This document shows, one piece after another, positions 1-8,990 of a stretch of DNA of 64,000 bases. How positions within the stretch are numbered: position 1 is the first letter of the stretch; the number at the start of each line of letters is the position of its first letter. The stretch comes from Sphingomonas parva (ex Maeng et al. 2020) (GTDB lineage Bacteria; Pseudomonadota; Alphaproteobacteria; Sphingomonadales; Sphingomonadaceae). The notes under the pieces are model-generated. The model did no database searches. It was not told where the DNA came from and was given only the letters and a program-made list of their open reading frames with translations. The stretch spans positions 62,001-126,000 of the forward strand of contig NZ_SPDV01000007.1 of NCBI RefSeq assembly GCF_004564275.1, written 5' to 3'. Position numbers and translations under genes: made by a program.

Positions 1-182
1 TCTCGGCCGCGACGGCTGGCGACGAGCCCCTCGCGGATCATCTGCGAGAGCATCACCGTCAGGAACTTCGGCGGAATGTTCTGCGCCTCGGCAATCTCGC
101 TGAGCTGCACCGGTCCGGCACCGGTCCGGTCTGCCAGGTGAAGCAAAGCGCGAATTGTATACCGCGTCCGTTGAGAAAGCAT
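1..182 (-). CDS. Rrf2-family transcriptional regulator (N-terminal part)
   Basis: The first 60 residues are visible; the rest lies outside the window. The start MLSQRTRYTIRALLHLAD, followed by an LSEIAEAQNIPPKFL segment, is the winged-helix DNA-binding end of Rrf2 proteins, which often sense Fe-S clusters, redox state or nitric oxide. Whether the sensor cysteines are present cannot be seen because they lie later in the protein. The gene is the last of a co-directional run, 91 bp after the type I secretion adaptor gene, so it may be co-transcribed, but a functional link is only a guess. The family call is firm; the ligand is unknown. Confidence 0.85.
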   Translation of the reverse strand, partial: MLSQRTRYTIRALLHLADRTGAGPVQLSEIAEAQNIPPKFLTVMLSQMIREGLVASRRGR

Positions 183-273
183 GAGACCTCATGAACCCTC
201 ACCGCGCGAATCGCAACCGCGCGGGTGTCCTTCCGGCCTCGCCTCTCTTTCCCTGCAGGCGCCTATCGGCAGC

Positions 274-1578
274 CTACTCGCGGAACGCGGTCTCGGTCAG
301 GCGGGTGATCGGCGTCAGGATGTACTGGAGCACGGTGCGCTTGTCGCCGAGCAGGCTGACGTTCGAGACCATGCCCGTGCCGATCGGCAGCGATCGGCCG
401 CTGCGATCCTTGAGCGCATTGGCCGTGGTGCGGACCTGGACGGTGTAGAAGGTCTCGCCGGTCCGCTCGTTCAGCACGGCATCGGGCGAGATCGCCACGA
501 CGACGCCGCTGAGCGACCCGTAAACCGAGGGATCGTAGGCGGTGATGTCCACCTTCGCCTTCTGGCCGATCTTGACGAAGGCGATGTCCTGCGGCCGCAC
601 GTGCGCCTCGACCAGCAGGCTCTCCTCGGAGGGGACGATCTCGACCAGCGGAGCACCGGGCGCCACGGCGGCGCCGACCGTCGTCACCAGCACGCGGTTG
701 ACCCGGCCGGGAAGCGGCGCCTTCACCGTGGTCCGCGCGACCCGCTCGGCCAGCGCCGGCAAGGTGGAGCGGCGGGCCGAGAGCTCGGCCTGGGCCGTGG
801 CGAGCTCGTTGCCGGCGAGGGCGCGCCAATCCTGGCGCTGCTGGTTCAGCGCGGAGACCGCCTCGCTGACCGCGGCACGGGCGCGGGAGATGGTGGCGGC
901 GGAGGCCGAAGCCTCGCTCTGCGCCACGGCATAATTGCTCTCCGCCTGCATCAGCGACAGGCGCGGCTCGATGCCTCGCTCGACCAGCGGCCGCAGGATG
1001 CGAACCTCACCGGCGCGCGCGTCGCGGGCCGCGACGCGGGCGGCGTAGGTCGCCTCCGCTTCCTGCACGGCACGCTGCGCCTGCTGGATGCGGGCGTTGC
1101 CGGCGTTCACGACGCTCGCCAGCTCCGCCATGCGCGAGGCGTGGAGCGCGCGCTCGATGGTGATCTGGTTCTGGGTGACCGCATCGCGGGCCGGCGGGTA
1201 CGCGGGCTCGCGCCCGGCGACTTCCGCCTGCAGACGGGCGATCTTCACCGCCAGCGCATTGGCCGAGGCTTCGCCGCTGCCGAGTTCCGAGCCGGTCTGG
1301 GTCTGATCGAGGCGGATCAGCTCCTGCCCCGCCTTCACCTGCTGGCCGGTGCGGACGAGGATCGCCTCGACCACGCCGCCCTCCAGGTTCGAGACGGTCT
1401 GGAGCTGGGAAGAGGCGATGACGCGGCCGGAGCCGCGAACGGTGCGATCGAGCTCGGTGAACGCCGCCCAGATCACGAAGATCAGGACGAAGGCGAGGAT
1501 CGCCCAGAGCAGGATGTTCGAGGCGGTACGCGGCCGCAGGCGGTCCGCATAATCCTCGAGGTGGCGCATCTCGTTCAT
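274..1578 (-). CDS. HlyD-family periplasmic adaptor of a type I secretion system
   Basis: A 434-residue membrane fusion protein that would bridge the inner-membrane ABC exporter and the outer-membrane TolC channel. It has a short cytoplasmic N-terminus, one transmembrane helix at about residues 22-40, a biotinyl-lipoyl-like half (TVSNLEGGVVEAILV), a long coiled-coil region rich in Ala, Arg and Glu, then the second lipoyl half and the C-terminal beta-barrel region typical of HlyD/PrtE proteins. Its ATG lies one base after the stop of the ABC transporter gene, so the two are translated together. No secreted substrate (RTX protein or large adhesin) is found beside the operon. Confidence 0.93.
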   Translation of the reverse strand: MNEMRHLEDYADRLRPRTASNILLWAILAFVLIFVIWAAFTELDRTVRGSGRVIASSQLQTVSNLEGGVVEAILVRTGQQVKAGQELIRLDQTQTGSELGSGEASANALAVKIARLQAEVAGREPAYPPARDAVTQNQITIERALHASRMAELASVVNAGNARIQQAQRAVQEAEATYAARVAARDARAGEVRILRPLVERGIEPRLSLMQAESNYAVAQSEASASAATISRARAAVSEAVSALNQQRQDWRALAGNELATAQAELSARRSTLPALAERVARTTVKAPLPGRVNRVLVTTVGAAVAPGAPLVEIVPSEESLLVEAHVRPQDIAFVKIGQKAKVDITAYDPSVYGSLSGVVVAISPDAVLNERTGETFYTVQVRTTANALKDRSGRSLPIGTGMVSNVSLLGDKRTVLQYILTPITRLTETAFRE

Positions 1579-1579
1579 G

Positions 1580-3307
1580 TCAGGCCGCCTTCGGTCGGGT
1601 GATCTGCTTGAGCACGTCGTCGCGCGGTCCGTCCGCCGCCACCCGGCCCTTCTCGATCAGGATGATGCGGCTGACCAGCTGCAGCAGCGGCGGACGGTGC
1701 GTGATCAGCAGCGTCGTCCGCCCGGCGAGCTCGGTCTCGAGGCGCTGGATCAGCGCCGTCTCGGTCTGGGCGTCCATGGCGCTCGACGGCTCGTCGAAGA
1801 CGACGATCGACGGGCGGCCGGCGAGGGCGCGGGCGATGGCGATCGACTGGCGCTGGCCGCCGGACAGCCCCTCGCCGCGATCGGCGAGGCGCAGATCGTA
1901 GCCGTTGGCGATCTGCCCCATGAAGCTGTGGGTGCCGGAGAGCTCCGAGGCGCGGAGCATCTCGGCATCATCGACGCCTTCACGGCCGAGCACGATGTTC
2001 TCCCGCACCGAGCCGGTGAGGAGCACGCTTTCCTGGAGCGCCACACCGATGTTCGCCCGCAAATCGAGAGGATCGAGCTGGCGTATGTCGCTGCCGTCGA
2101 TCATCACCAGCCCGTCCTCGGGCGGATAGAGACCGAGGACGAGACGGGCGATCGTCGATTTGCCGGAACCGACCCGTCCGAGCAGCGCGACGTGCTCGCC
2201 CGGCTCGATGGTGAAGCTGACCTCGTCGAGCGCCTTCTCGGGCGCGCCGGGATAGCGGAAGCTGACGTTGCGGAACTCGATCCGACCCTTGAGGTCGCGC
2301 AGCTTCAGCGCCTCGCCCTGCGGCCCTTCCGGCGGCATCGCCATCAGCTCGTTGAGCTGGCGATAGGCGGTCCGGGTGGAGGTGATGCGCGAGAGCAATT
2401 GCGAGATCTGGGCGAGCGGGGCGACCGCGCGGCCAGCGAGGATCGAGCAGGCGATCAGCCCGCCCATCGTCATTTCGAGCGCGGCGATCTTCTCGACGCC
2501 GACGATGACGACGCCGGCGTAGGAGACAGTGCCGGCGGTCGTGGCGGTGGTGATGCCGATGCTGGCGATCAGCCGCTGGCGCATCGAGCTGTCCGAATGC
2601 TGGACCTGGGCGCGCGACCAACGGTTGGAGAGCAGCGCGCCGGCGCCCGACGCCTTCACCGTCTCGAGTCCGCCGATCGTCTCGACCAGCACCGACTGCT
2701 TGGCCAGTCCCTCGCCCATCGCGCGCGAAGAGAGACGGTCCATGGCCGGCTGGGTGAGCAGGCCGACGCCGATCACGATCGGGATGGCGAGCAGCGGCAC
2801 GAGCACGACCGATCCGCCAATGACCCAGACGACGAGCAGGGTGAGCAGGATGAACGGAAGATCGACCACCGCGGTGAGCGTCGCCGAGGCGAAGAACTCC
2901 CGGAGCGCCTCGAGCTCGCGCATCAGCCCGGTGAGCGCGCCGGTCGACCCCTTCTTGAGGTCGAGCCGCAGATTGAGCAGGCGGTGGAACAGGGTCTCGC
3001 CAACCTCCTTGTCGATCGCGGCACCGGCCATGTCGACGAAATAGGCGCGCAGCAGCTTCAGCATGAAATCGAAGATGACGACGATGGCGAGGCCTATGGT
3101 GAGGCCGATCAGCGATGAGGTGGCGTTGTTGGGCAGCACCCGATCGTAGACGGTCATGCTGAACAGCGCCGTCACCAGGCCGAAGATGTTGATCATCACC
3201 GCGGCCAGGGCGACCTTCATGTAGGTGCTGCGGTTGCGGCGCATCGGCTCCATGAGCCAGGGCGCGAACCGCGGCTTTGGAGCGGCGATGTGGAGATCGT
3301 TGTTCAC
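1580..3307 (-). CDS. Type I secretion ABC transporter (permease-ATPase)
   Basis: A 575-residue half-transporter driving export of an unknown protein. Transmembrane helices fill residues 30-300, followed by the nucleotide-binding domain with Walker A GRVGSGKST (377-385), signature LSGGQ (481-485) and Walker B IVVFDEP (501-507). The membrane domain (VYDRVLPNN near residue 55) resembles LapB-type exporters, but the N-terminal C39 peptidase-like domain of HlyB/LapB is absent, and the length matches PrtD-type proteins. The start is GTG, overlapping the TolC-gene stop by four bases (GTGA), a sign of translational coupling. The exported substrate is unknown. Confidence 0.94.
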   Translation of the reverse strand: MNNDLHIAAPKPRFAPWLMEPMRRNRSTYMKVALAAVMINIFGLVTALFSMTVYDRVLPNNATSSLIGLTIGLAIVVIFDFMLKLLRAYFVDMAGAAIDKEVGETLFHRLLNLRLDLKKGSTGALTGLMRELEALREFFASATLTAVVDLPFILLTLLVVWVIGGSVVLVPLLAIPIVIGVGLLTQPAMDRLSSRAMGEGLAKQSVLVETIGGLETVKASGAGALLSNRWSRAQVQHSDSSMRQRLIASIGITTATTAGTVSYAGVVIVGVEKIAALEMTMGGLIACSILAGRAVAPLAQISQLLSRITSTRTAYRQLNELMAMPPEGPQGEALKLRDLKGRIEFRNVSFRYPGAPEKALDEVSFTIEPGEHVALLGRVGSGKSTIARLVLGLYPPEDGLVMIDGSDIRQLDPLDLRANIGVALQESVLLTGSVRENIVLGREGVDDAEMLRASELSGTHSFMGQIANGYDLRLADRGEGLSGGQRQSIAIARALAGRPSIVVFDEPSSAMDAQTETALIQRLETELAGRTTLLITHRPPLLQLVSRIILIEKGRVAADGPRDDVLKQITRPKAA

Positions 3308-4719
3308 TTCTGTCCTCCCACGGTCGCGGGATCGATGGCGAGCGCGTCGAGCAGCCCGCCGGTCCTGGAAAGCAGCACGTAGCGGGCCGCGTCGAGCTCG
3401 CTCAGCGCCTGGATGAATGCGGTCGCCGTCTCGAAATAGGCGTCCTCCGCCTGGACGACGTCGAACAGGTCTCCACGCGAGTTGATGAACCGCTCGAGCA
3501 GGACGTCGCGCGAGCGGCGGCTGGCGATGTAGCTCGCCTCCAGGGCCTGCAATTGCTCACGCAGCGCCTCGACATCGGACCAGGCGATCGACGCGTCGCG
3601 CGCGGCCTCCTCGCGGACGCGGCTGGCGCGGGCATCGGCCTGCTCGACCCGCGCCTCGGCCTGGGCGACGCGCGCCTCGGTGCCGCCGAACAGCCGCTGG
3701 CGCATCGTGACGCGGCCGCGGATATCGTAATCGCGATCGTTCTCGAACACGCCGTAGCGACCGGCGTCGATGCCTGCGCTGATCTGCGGCATCCGGTCCG
3801 CCTTCACCGCTTTGGCCTCCTTGCGCGAAGCGTCGGCCGCCGCCTGGGCGGCGCGGGCCGCCGGGGTGCTGAGCGCGGCGAGGGCGGCCGCGTCGCGCGT
3901 CATCGCCGGCAGCTGGGCCACGGGCGCCCGCTCGAGATCGGGCGGCGGCGGCGCGCCGGTCAGCTCGGTATAGCGCGCCTCGGCATTGGCGAGCAGCCGG
4001 CGAAACCGAGCCTGGCGGGTCTGCGCCGAAGCGAGGTAGCTCTCGACCCGGGCGGTATCTCCGGGCGCGGAAACGCCCTGGCGGATCCGCTCCGCGACGG
4101 CGTCGCGAAGCTCCTCCTGATTGGCGATGAAGCCATGGGTGACGGCGACCACCGCGCGGGCCGCGAACACGTCGTACCAGGCCCCGACGGCGGCCAGAGC
4201 GATACGGTCGGCACCGGCCTCGGCTTCGGCCGCGGCGCTGCGCAGCCGGGCGCCCGCTGCTGCAACCCGCGCGCCGCTGGCGCCGAAATCGAACAGTGTC
4301 TGCGAGACGTTGAGGATGGCGTCGGTGCGCTGGTCCGGGCGCGAGCGTTCGATGATGTTGCTTGGGTCGTTGGAAAAGTCGCGTGCGATCACCTTGTAGG
4401 AGGACACGCTGACGTCGATCGACGGCAGCCGGCGTTCCTCGGCCTCGGCATAGAGTGCCCGCGCCTCGGCGCTCAGCGCGCGATTCTCCAGCGTTCCCGG
4501 GTGGCGCGCGACCGCAGCGCCGATCACCGACCGGAACTCGGCCTCGGGGGCCTGGCTTTGCGCCATCTGCAGGATCGGATCCTGGGCGGGATCGATCGCC
4601 AGCGGATCGCTGGTCGGCCCGGGAAGCGTGGCCGGCGGTCGCGGCGACTGCGCAAGGACGGGGGCACCCGCATGAAGCGAGACGATTAGCGCGATCGCCT
4701 TAGCGGCCGAAGACCTCAT
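3304..4719 (-). CDS. TolC-family outer membrane channel protein
   Basis: A 471-residue outer membrane efflux protein, first gene of the secretion operon tolC-like, ABC, HlyD. An N-terminal signal peptide (ALIVSLHAGAPVLAQ) is followed by two long helical repeats with the heptad-rich, Ala/Arg/Glu-rich composition of TolC, and the segment SQTLFDFGA is the usual TolC-family turn. It would form the trans-periplasmic channel docked to the HlyD-like adaptor. It starts with ATG, 96 bp after the stop of ppc. That gap contains a GC-rich hairpin (about 4797-4811) with no T-run, so separation from ppc transcription is plausible but unproven. Confidence 0.92.
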   Translation of the reverse strand: MRSSAAKAIALIVSLHAGAPVLAQSPRPPATLPGPTSDPLAIDPAQDPILQMAQSQAPEAEFRSVIGAAVARHPGTLENRALSAEARALYAEAEERRLPSIDVSVSSYKVIARDFSNDPSNIIERSRPDQRTDAILNVSQTLFDFGASGARVAAAGARLRSAAAEAEAGADRIALAAVGAWYDVFAARAVVAVTHGFIANQEELRDAVAERIRQGVSAPGDTARVESYLASAQTRQARFRRLLANAEARYTELTGAPPPPDLERAPVAQLPAMTRDAAALAALSTPAARAAQAAADASRKEAKAVKADRMPQISAGIDAGRYGVFENDRDYDIRGRVTMRQRLFGGTEARVAQAEARVEQADARASRVREEAARDASIAWSDVEALREQLQALEASYIASRRSRDVLLERFINSRGDLFDVVQAEDAYFETATAFIQALSELDAARYVLLSRTGGLLDALAIDPATVGGQK

Positions 4720-4815
4720 GCCCTATTCCCCCCTGCCGGGGATTAGCCGCGATCGTCGGGCAAGACTAGAAAAACTTCACGGCGGCAAGGGATTGGGCCG
4801 GCCCCCGGCCGCACC

Positions 4816-7497
4816 TCAGCCGGAGTTGCGCAGCGCCGTCGCGACGGCGTTGATCGACAGCTCGATCCCCTCGCGGATCCGGGGATCGCTCTCCCCCGCA
4901 CGATGTCGCTTCAGGAGCTCGATCTGGAGCAGGTTCAGCGGCTCGATATAAGGCAGGCGGAGCCGGATCGACGCGTCCAGCGCGGGCTTCCTCTCGAGCA
5001 GGCGCGACTGGCCGGTGATCGACAGCAGGCAGTCGTGCGTCCGCTGCCAGCCGTCGCGGATGCGGCCGAAGATGCCGGCGCGCAGCGCGTCGTCCCGCAC
5101 AAGCGCCGAGTAATGCGCGGCGATCGACATGTCGGACTTGGCGAGCACCATCTCGAGATTCTCCAGCGTCGTCCGGAAGAACGGCCAATGCTCGTTCATC
5201 TCGCGCAGCAGCTCGACGTCGGCGAAGCCGCTCAGCGCCTCGCCGGTGCCGTACCAGCCCGGGAGCATGACCCGCGCCTGGGCCCAGCTGAACACCCAGG
5301 GAATCGCGCGCAGGTCCTCGATCCGACCGGAGGTGGTCCGGCTGGCCGGGCGCGAGCCGATCTTCAGACCGGCGATCTCGCCGATCGGAGTCATTTGCCG
5401 GAAGAAATCGGGGAATCCCGCCGTCTCGTAGACGAGGCCGCGATAGCTGCGAAAGGCCGCGCCGGAGATCTCCGCCATCGCCTTGTAGAAGGTCTCGCGG
5501 CGGCGCTCGGACCTCTTCTCCAGGCTGGCGAGGATCGTCGCGGAGGCGATCGCCTCGAGATTGGCTGCCGCGCTGTCGCGCGTACCGTATTTGGCGGCGA
5601 TCACCTCGCCCTGCTCGGTGATCCTGATTCGGCCGCGGACCGTGCCGTTCGGCTGCGCGCGGATCGCCGAGAAGCTCGAGCCGCCGCCGCGCCCCACCGC
5701 GCCGCCGCGGCCGTGGAACAGCTGCATCGCGGCGCCCGCCTCCTCGAACACCCCGGCAAGCGCCCGGCTCGCCTGGTGCAGCGACCAGACGGAGGTGAGA
5801 TAGCCGCCGTCCTTGTTGGAATCGGAATAGCCGAGCATCGTCTCCTGATGGCCGCGCGCGGCGGTCGCGCCGGCCACCTCGGGCAAGGCGAGCCATTCGG
5901 CCATGACACCAGGGCCTCGCTCGAGATCGCCGATCGTCTCGAACAGCGGCACCGCCATGATGTCGGCTTGCGCGGGATCGCCCGGATGCCACAGACCGGC
6001 TTCCTTGAGGAGGATGTTGACCTCCAGGAGATCCGAGACGCTGTCCGCCTTGGAGATGATGTAGGCCGTAATCGCCGCAGGGCCGTAGAGCTGGTGCGCC
6101 TCGGCCGCGGCGCGGACGATGTCCAGTTCCGACCGCGTCTCGTCCGAATAATCCGCGAAGGGGTTGGCGAGCAGCCGGCCGCCGGCAAGCTCGTGGCGAA
6201 GCAGCGCGACGCGCTCGATTTCGCCAAGAGCAAGATAATCGGACTCGACACCGGCGACGCGAAGCAATTCGGCGACGACCCGCTCGTGAACGTCGGAGTT
6301 CTGACGAAGGTCGAGCGTGGCCAGGTGAAAGCCGAACGTATCGACGGCGCGGATCAGGCGCCCGAGGGCACCGGTGCCGGCGAACAGGCCCGATCCGGTA
6401 CGCTCGAGCGAATGGGCGATGGCGGCTAGATCGCGACGGAGCTCAGCGGGCTGCCGATAGGGCTCCGCGGCGACGCTCGCGGCGCGGACCGGCTCCCGAC
6501 CGGCGAGGCTGCGATAGGTCGCGGCAAGCCTGGCGTAGATACCGGTAAGCGCGCGGCGATAGGGTTCGTCGGACCGGGCCTCGGACGGGTCGTGCGAGAC
6601 GTTGGCCAGCGCGGCGACCTCGGGCGTGACCTCGGCGAGTTCGGTCGACAGCGAAAGTTCGGCGCCGAGGGCGTGAACCTGCTCGAGATAATAAGCCAGC
6701 ACGGTCTGGCAGGCGCGGCGAAGAGCATCGCGCAGAGATGCCGCGGTGACGAACGGATTGCCGTCGCGATCGCCGCCGATCCAGCTGCCGGGCTTCAGGA
6801 AGCTCGGCGGACGGCTGCCGAGCACGCGCTCCCAGCGCGCATAGAGCATCGGCAGCACCGGCACGAAGACGTCTCGCAGATAGGCGAGCGCGGTTTCCAC
6901 CTCGTCGGCGACATAGAGTTTCTCGCGGCGGAGCGGCCGCGTCTGCCAGAGCAAGGCGATCTGGCGAAGCAGCGCCTCCTCCACCAGCTCGCCGTCCCGC
7001 GTCTCCTGTCGACCGGCATCGCGCTCGCTCATCAGCTCGGCGATGCGGTTGCGGTGATCGATCATGCTCTTGCGCCGCACCTCGGTGGGATGGGCGGTGA
7101 GCACGGGGACGATCAGCGCCCGTTCGAGCATTGCCGCCACGGCAGCCTCGTCGAACCCTTCGCGTTTGAGGATGGCGAGCGCGTCCTCGACGCTGGCGCC
7201 GGGCTCGCGCGTGATGCCCTGGCGATCCTCGGCAAGGTTGGCGAGCATCGAGAAGAGCATGAACCCGCGGACGAAGGCGAGCGTATCGTCGAGGCTCAGA
7301 TCCTCGAGCCCGAGATCCGCGCCCGGGGCGATACCGCGGTGGCGGTCGACCGAGGCGGAGCGGATATGCTCGATACGCCCGAACAGGACCTCGCCGCCGT
7401 ATGCACGAATGACGTCGCCGAGCAGCTTCCCGAGATAGCGTATGTCGGGGTTCTGCTCGATCGGCGGAGCTTCGCGAAGCGGCCGGTGCTCGTTCAA
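4816..7497 (-). CDS. ppc: Phosphoenolpyruvate carboxylase
   Basis: An 893-residue enzyme adding bicarbonate to phosphoenolpyruvate to give oxaloacetate, refilling the TCA cycle for aspartate- and glutamate-family synthesis. Catalytic His136 lies in VLTAHPTEVRRKS; GGDRDGNPFVTA, LGYSDSNKDGG and FHGRGGAVGRGGG are also present. The C-terminus ends RNSG rather than the usual QNTG. The start is TTG at 7497, chosen because AGGAGACGC sits just upstream and the nearby ATG at 7518 reads into a stop within seven codons. It follows gltD by 28 bp and probably ends the ilv-leu-glt cluster. Confidence 0.96.
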   Translation of the reverse strand: MNEHRPLREAPPIEQNPDIRYLGKLLGDVIRAYGGEVLFGRIEHIRSASVDRHRGIAPGADLGLEDLSLDDTLAFVRGFMLFSMLANLAEDRQGITREPGASVEDALAILKREGFDEAAVAAMLERALIVPVLTAHPTEVRRKSMIDHRNRIAELMSERDAGRQETRDGELVEEALLRQIALLWQTRPLRREKLYVADEVETALAYLRDVFVPVLPMLYARWERVLGSRPPSFLKPGSWIGGDRDGNPFVTAASLRDALRRACQTVLAYYLEQVHALGAELSLSTELAEVTPEVAALANVSHDPSEARSDEPYRRALTGIYARLAATYRSLAGREPVRAASVAAEPYRQPAELRRDLAAIAHSLERTGSGLFAGTGALGRLIRAVDTFGFHLATLDLRQNSDVHERVVAELLRVAGVESDYLALGEIERVALLRHELAGGRLLANPFADYSDETRSELDIVRAAAEAHQLYGPAAITAYIISKADSVSDLLEVNILLKEAGLWHPGDPAQADIMAVPLFETIGDLERGPGVMAEWLALPEVAGATAARGHQETMLGYSDSNKDGGYLTSVWSLHQASRALAGVFEEAGAAMQLFHGRGGAVGRGGGSSFSAIRAQPNGTVRGRIRITEQGEVIAAKYGTRDSAAANLEAIASATILASLEKRSERRRETFYKAMAEISGAAFRSYRGLVYETAGFPDFFRQMTPIGEIAGLKIGSRPASRTTSGRIEDLRAIPWVFSWAQARVMLPGWYGTGEALSGFADVELLREMNEHWPFFRTTLENLEMVLAKSDMSIAAHYSALVRDDALRAGIFGRIRDGWQRTHDCLLSITGQSRLLERKPALDASIRLRLPYIEPLNLLQIELLKRHRAGESDPRIREGIELSINAVATALRNSG

Positions 7498-7525
7498 TCA
7501 GCGTCTCCTCGGCCCCATGAACGTC

Positions 7526-8977
7526 TCAAGCCGCTCGTTGGATCTCGGCGGAGAGGAACGCGTCGACCCTTTCGGCGCATTCCCGGCCCTCGCGGATCGC
7601 CCAGACGACGAGCGACTGCCCGCGGCGCATGTCGCCGCAGGCGAAGATGCGCGGGGTCGAAGTCTGGAAGCCGCCGAAATCGGCCCGCACCGCACCCGAA
7701 GGGGCGAGATCGACGCCGGAATCGGCGACGACCCCTTCCCTGCGCGCGCCGGTGAAGCCCATCGCGAGCAGCACGAGATCGGCCTTGATCTCGAACTCGC
7801 TGCCGGGCACCGGCTGGATGATCGTCCGCCCATCCGGCCCAGGGACCATTTCGGAGCGGGCGCAGCGCACACCGGTCACGCGGCCGTCCTCGCCGACGAA
7901 TTCGGTGGTGACGACGGAGAAATCGCGCTCGGCCCCTTCCTCCTGGCTGGAGGAGGTGCGCAGCTTGAGCGGCCAGTGGGGCCAGGTCAGCGCCTTGTTC
8001 TCGCGCAGCGGCGGCTGCGGCATGATCTCGAACTGGGTGACGGAAAGGGCGCCCTGCCGGTTCGAGGTGCCGATGCAGTCGGATCCGGTGTCGCCGCCGC
8101 CGATGACCAGGACGTGCTTGCCCGCGGCCGAGATCGTCCCCTGCGGCGCCGCCCGCTCCTCCGCGTCGCCGGCGTTGCGCTTGTTCTGCTGGGTGAGGAA
8201 ATCCATTGCGAAATGGACCCCGTCCAGGTCGCGGCCCGGCACCGGCAGGTCGCGCGGCTGCTCGGCGCCGCCGGCAAGGACGAGGACGTCGTAATCGTCC
8301 ATCAGCCGCTCGACCGAGACGTCGACGCCGACGTTCATGCCGCAGCGGAAGATCACGCCTTCGATCTCCATCTGCTGCATGCGCCGGTCGAGATGGCTCT
8401 TGTCGAGCTTGAAATCGGGAATGCCGTAGCGGAGCAGGCCGCCGATCCGGTCGTTCTTCTCGAACACGGTGGGGGCGTGGCCGGCGCGGGCGAGCTGCTG
8501 GGCACAGGCGAGCCCGGCAGGGCCGGAGCCGACGATGGCGATGCGCTTGCCGGTACCGCGCCGCGCGGATTGCGGCTTGACCCAGCCCTCGCGCCAGGCG
8601 TTGTCGGCGATCTCGCACTCGATCGACTTGATCGTGACCGGTGCGTCGACGAGGTTCAGCGTACAGGCCGCCTCGCACGGCGCCGGGCAGATCCGGCCGG
8701 TGAATTCCGGGAAGTTGTTGGTCTGGTGGAGCCGGTCGATCGCGGCCTTCCAGTCCTGCTTGTAGACGAGATCGTTCCAGTCGGGGATGAGGTTGTTGAC
8801 CGGGCAGCCGCCGTGGCAAAACGGGATTCCGCACTCCATGCAGCGCGACGCCTGCTTGGCGACGACGTCCTTGCCCGGCTCCTCGACGAATTCGTCGAAG
8901 TTCCTCAGCCGCTCCTCGGGCGGCACGGCACCGCGGTCTCGGCGGTCGACTTCCAGGAAGCCGGTCGGGTTACCCAT
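7526..8977 (-). CDS. gltD: Glutamate synthase, small (beta) subunit
   Basis: A 483-residue NADPH-dependent subunit that passes electrons to GltB for making glutamate from glutamine and 2-oxoglutarate. Two N-terminal cysteine clusters ([14 protein letters not shown] and CPAPCEAAC) would bind 4Fe-4S centres. They are followed by the FAD-binding motif [15 protein letters not shown] and the NADPH-binding motif [13 protein letters not shown]. The start is the ATG at 8977, 14 bp after the gltB stop with GGAG spaced correctly. The frame remains open upstream into gltB, but [10 protein letters not shown] is the family's usual beginning. Confidence 0.96.
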   Translation of the reverse strand: MGNPTGFLEVDRRDRGAVPPEERLRNFDEFVEEPGKDVVAKQASRCMECGIPFCHGGCPVNNLIPDWNDLVYKQDWKAAIDRLHQTNNFPEFTGRICPAPCEAACTLNLVDAPVTIKSIECEIADNAWREGWVKPQSARRGTGKRIAIVGSGPAGLACAQQLARAGHAPTVFEKNDRIGGLLRYGIPDFKLDKSHLDRRMQQMEIEGVIFRCGMNVGVDVSVERLMDDYDVLVLAGGAEQPRDLPVPGRDLDGVHFAMDFLTQQNKRNAGDAEERAAPQGTISAAGKHVLVIGGGDTGSDCIGTSNRQGALSVTQFEIMPQPPLRENKALTWPHWPLKLRTSSSQEEGAERDFSVVTTEFVGEDGRVTGVRCARSEMVPGPDGRTIIQPVPGSEFEIKADLVLLAMGFTGARREGVVADSGVDLAPSGAVRADFGGFQTSTPRIFACGDMRRGQSLVVWAIREGRECAERVDAFLSAEIQRAA

Positions 8978-8990
8978 CGTGTAGCTCCAC

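Noticed and set aside
145-160. TTGTATAC-like string near the window start, similar to GntR sites
   Set aside because: It lies inside the Rrf2 coding sequence and lacks the CCC part of the motif.
1577-3118. Long open frame opposite the ABC transporter gene (and similar ones opposite gltB, leuC and acnA)
   Set aside because: High GC removes stop codons in antisense frames. These frames are Arg/Asp/Gly-rich with no domains, while the other strand encodes clear enzymes.
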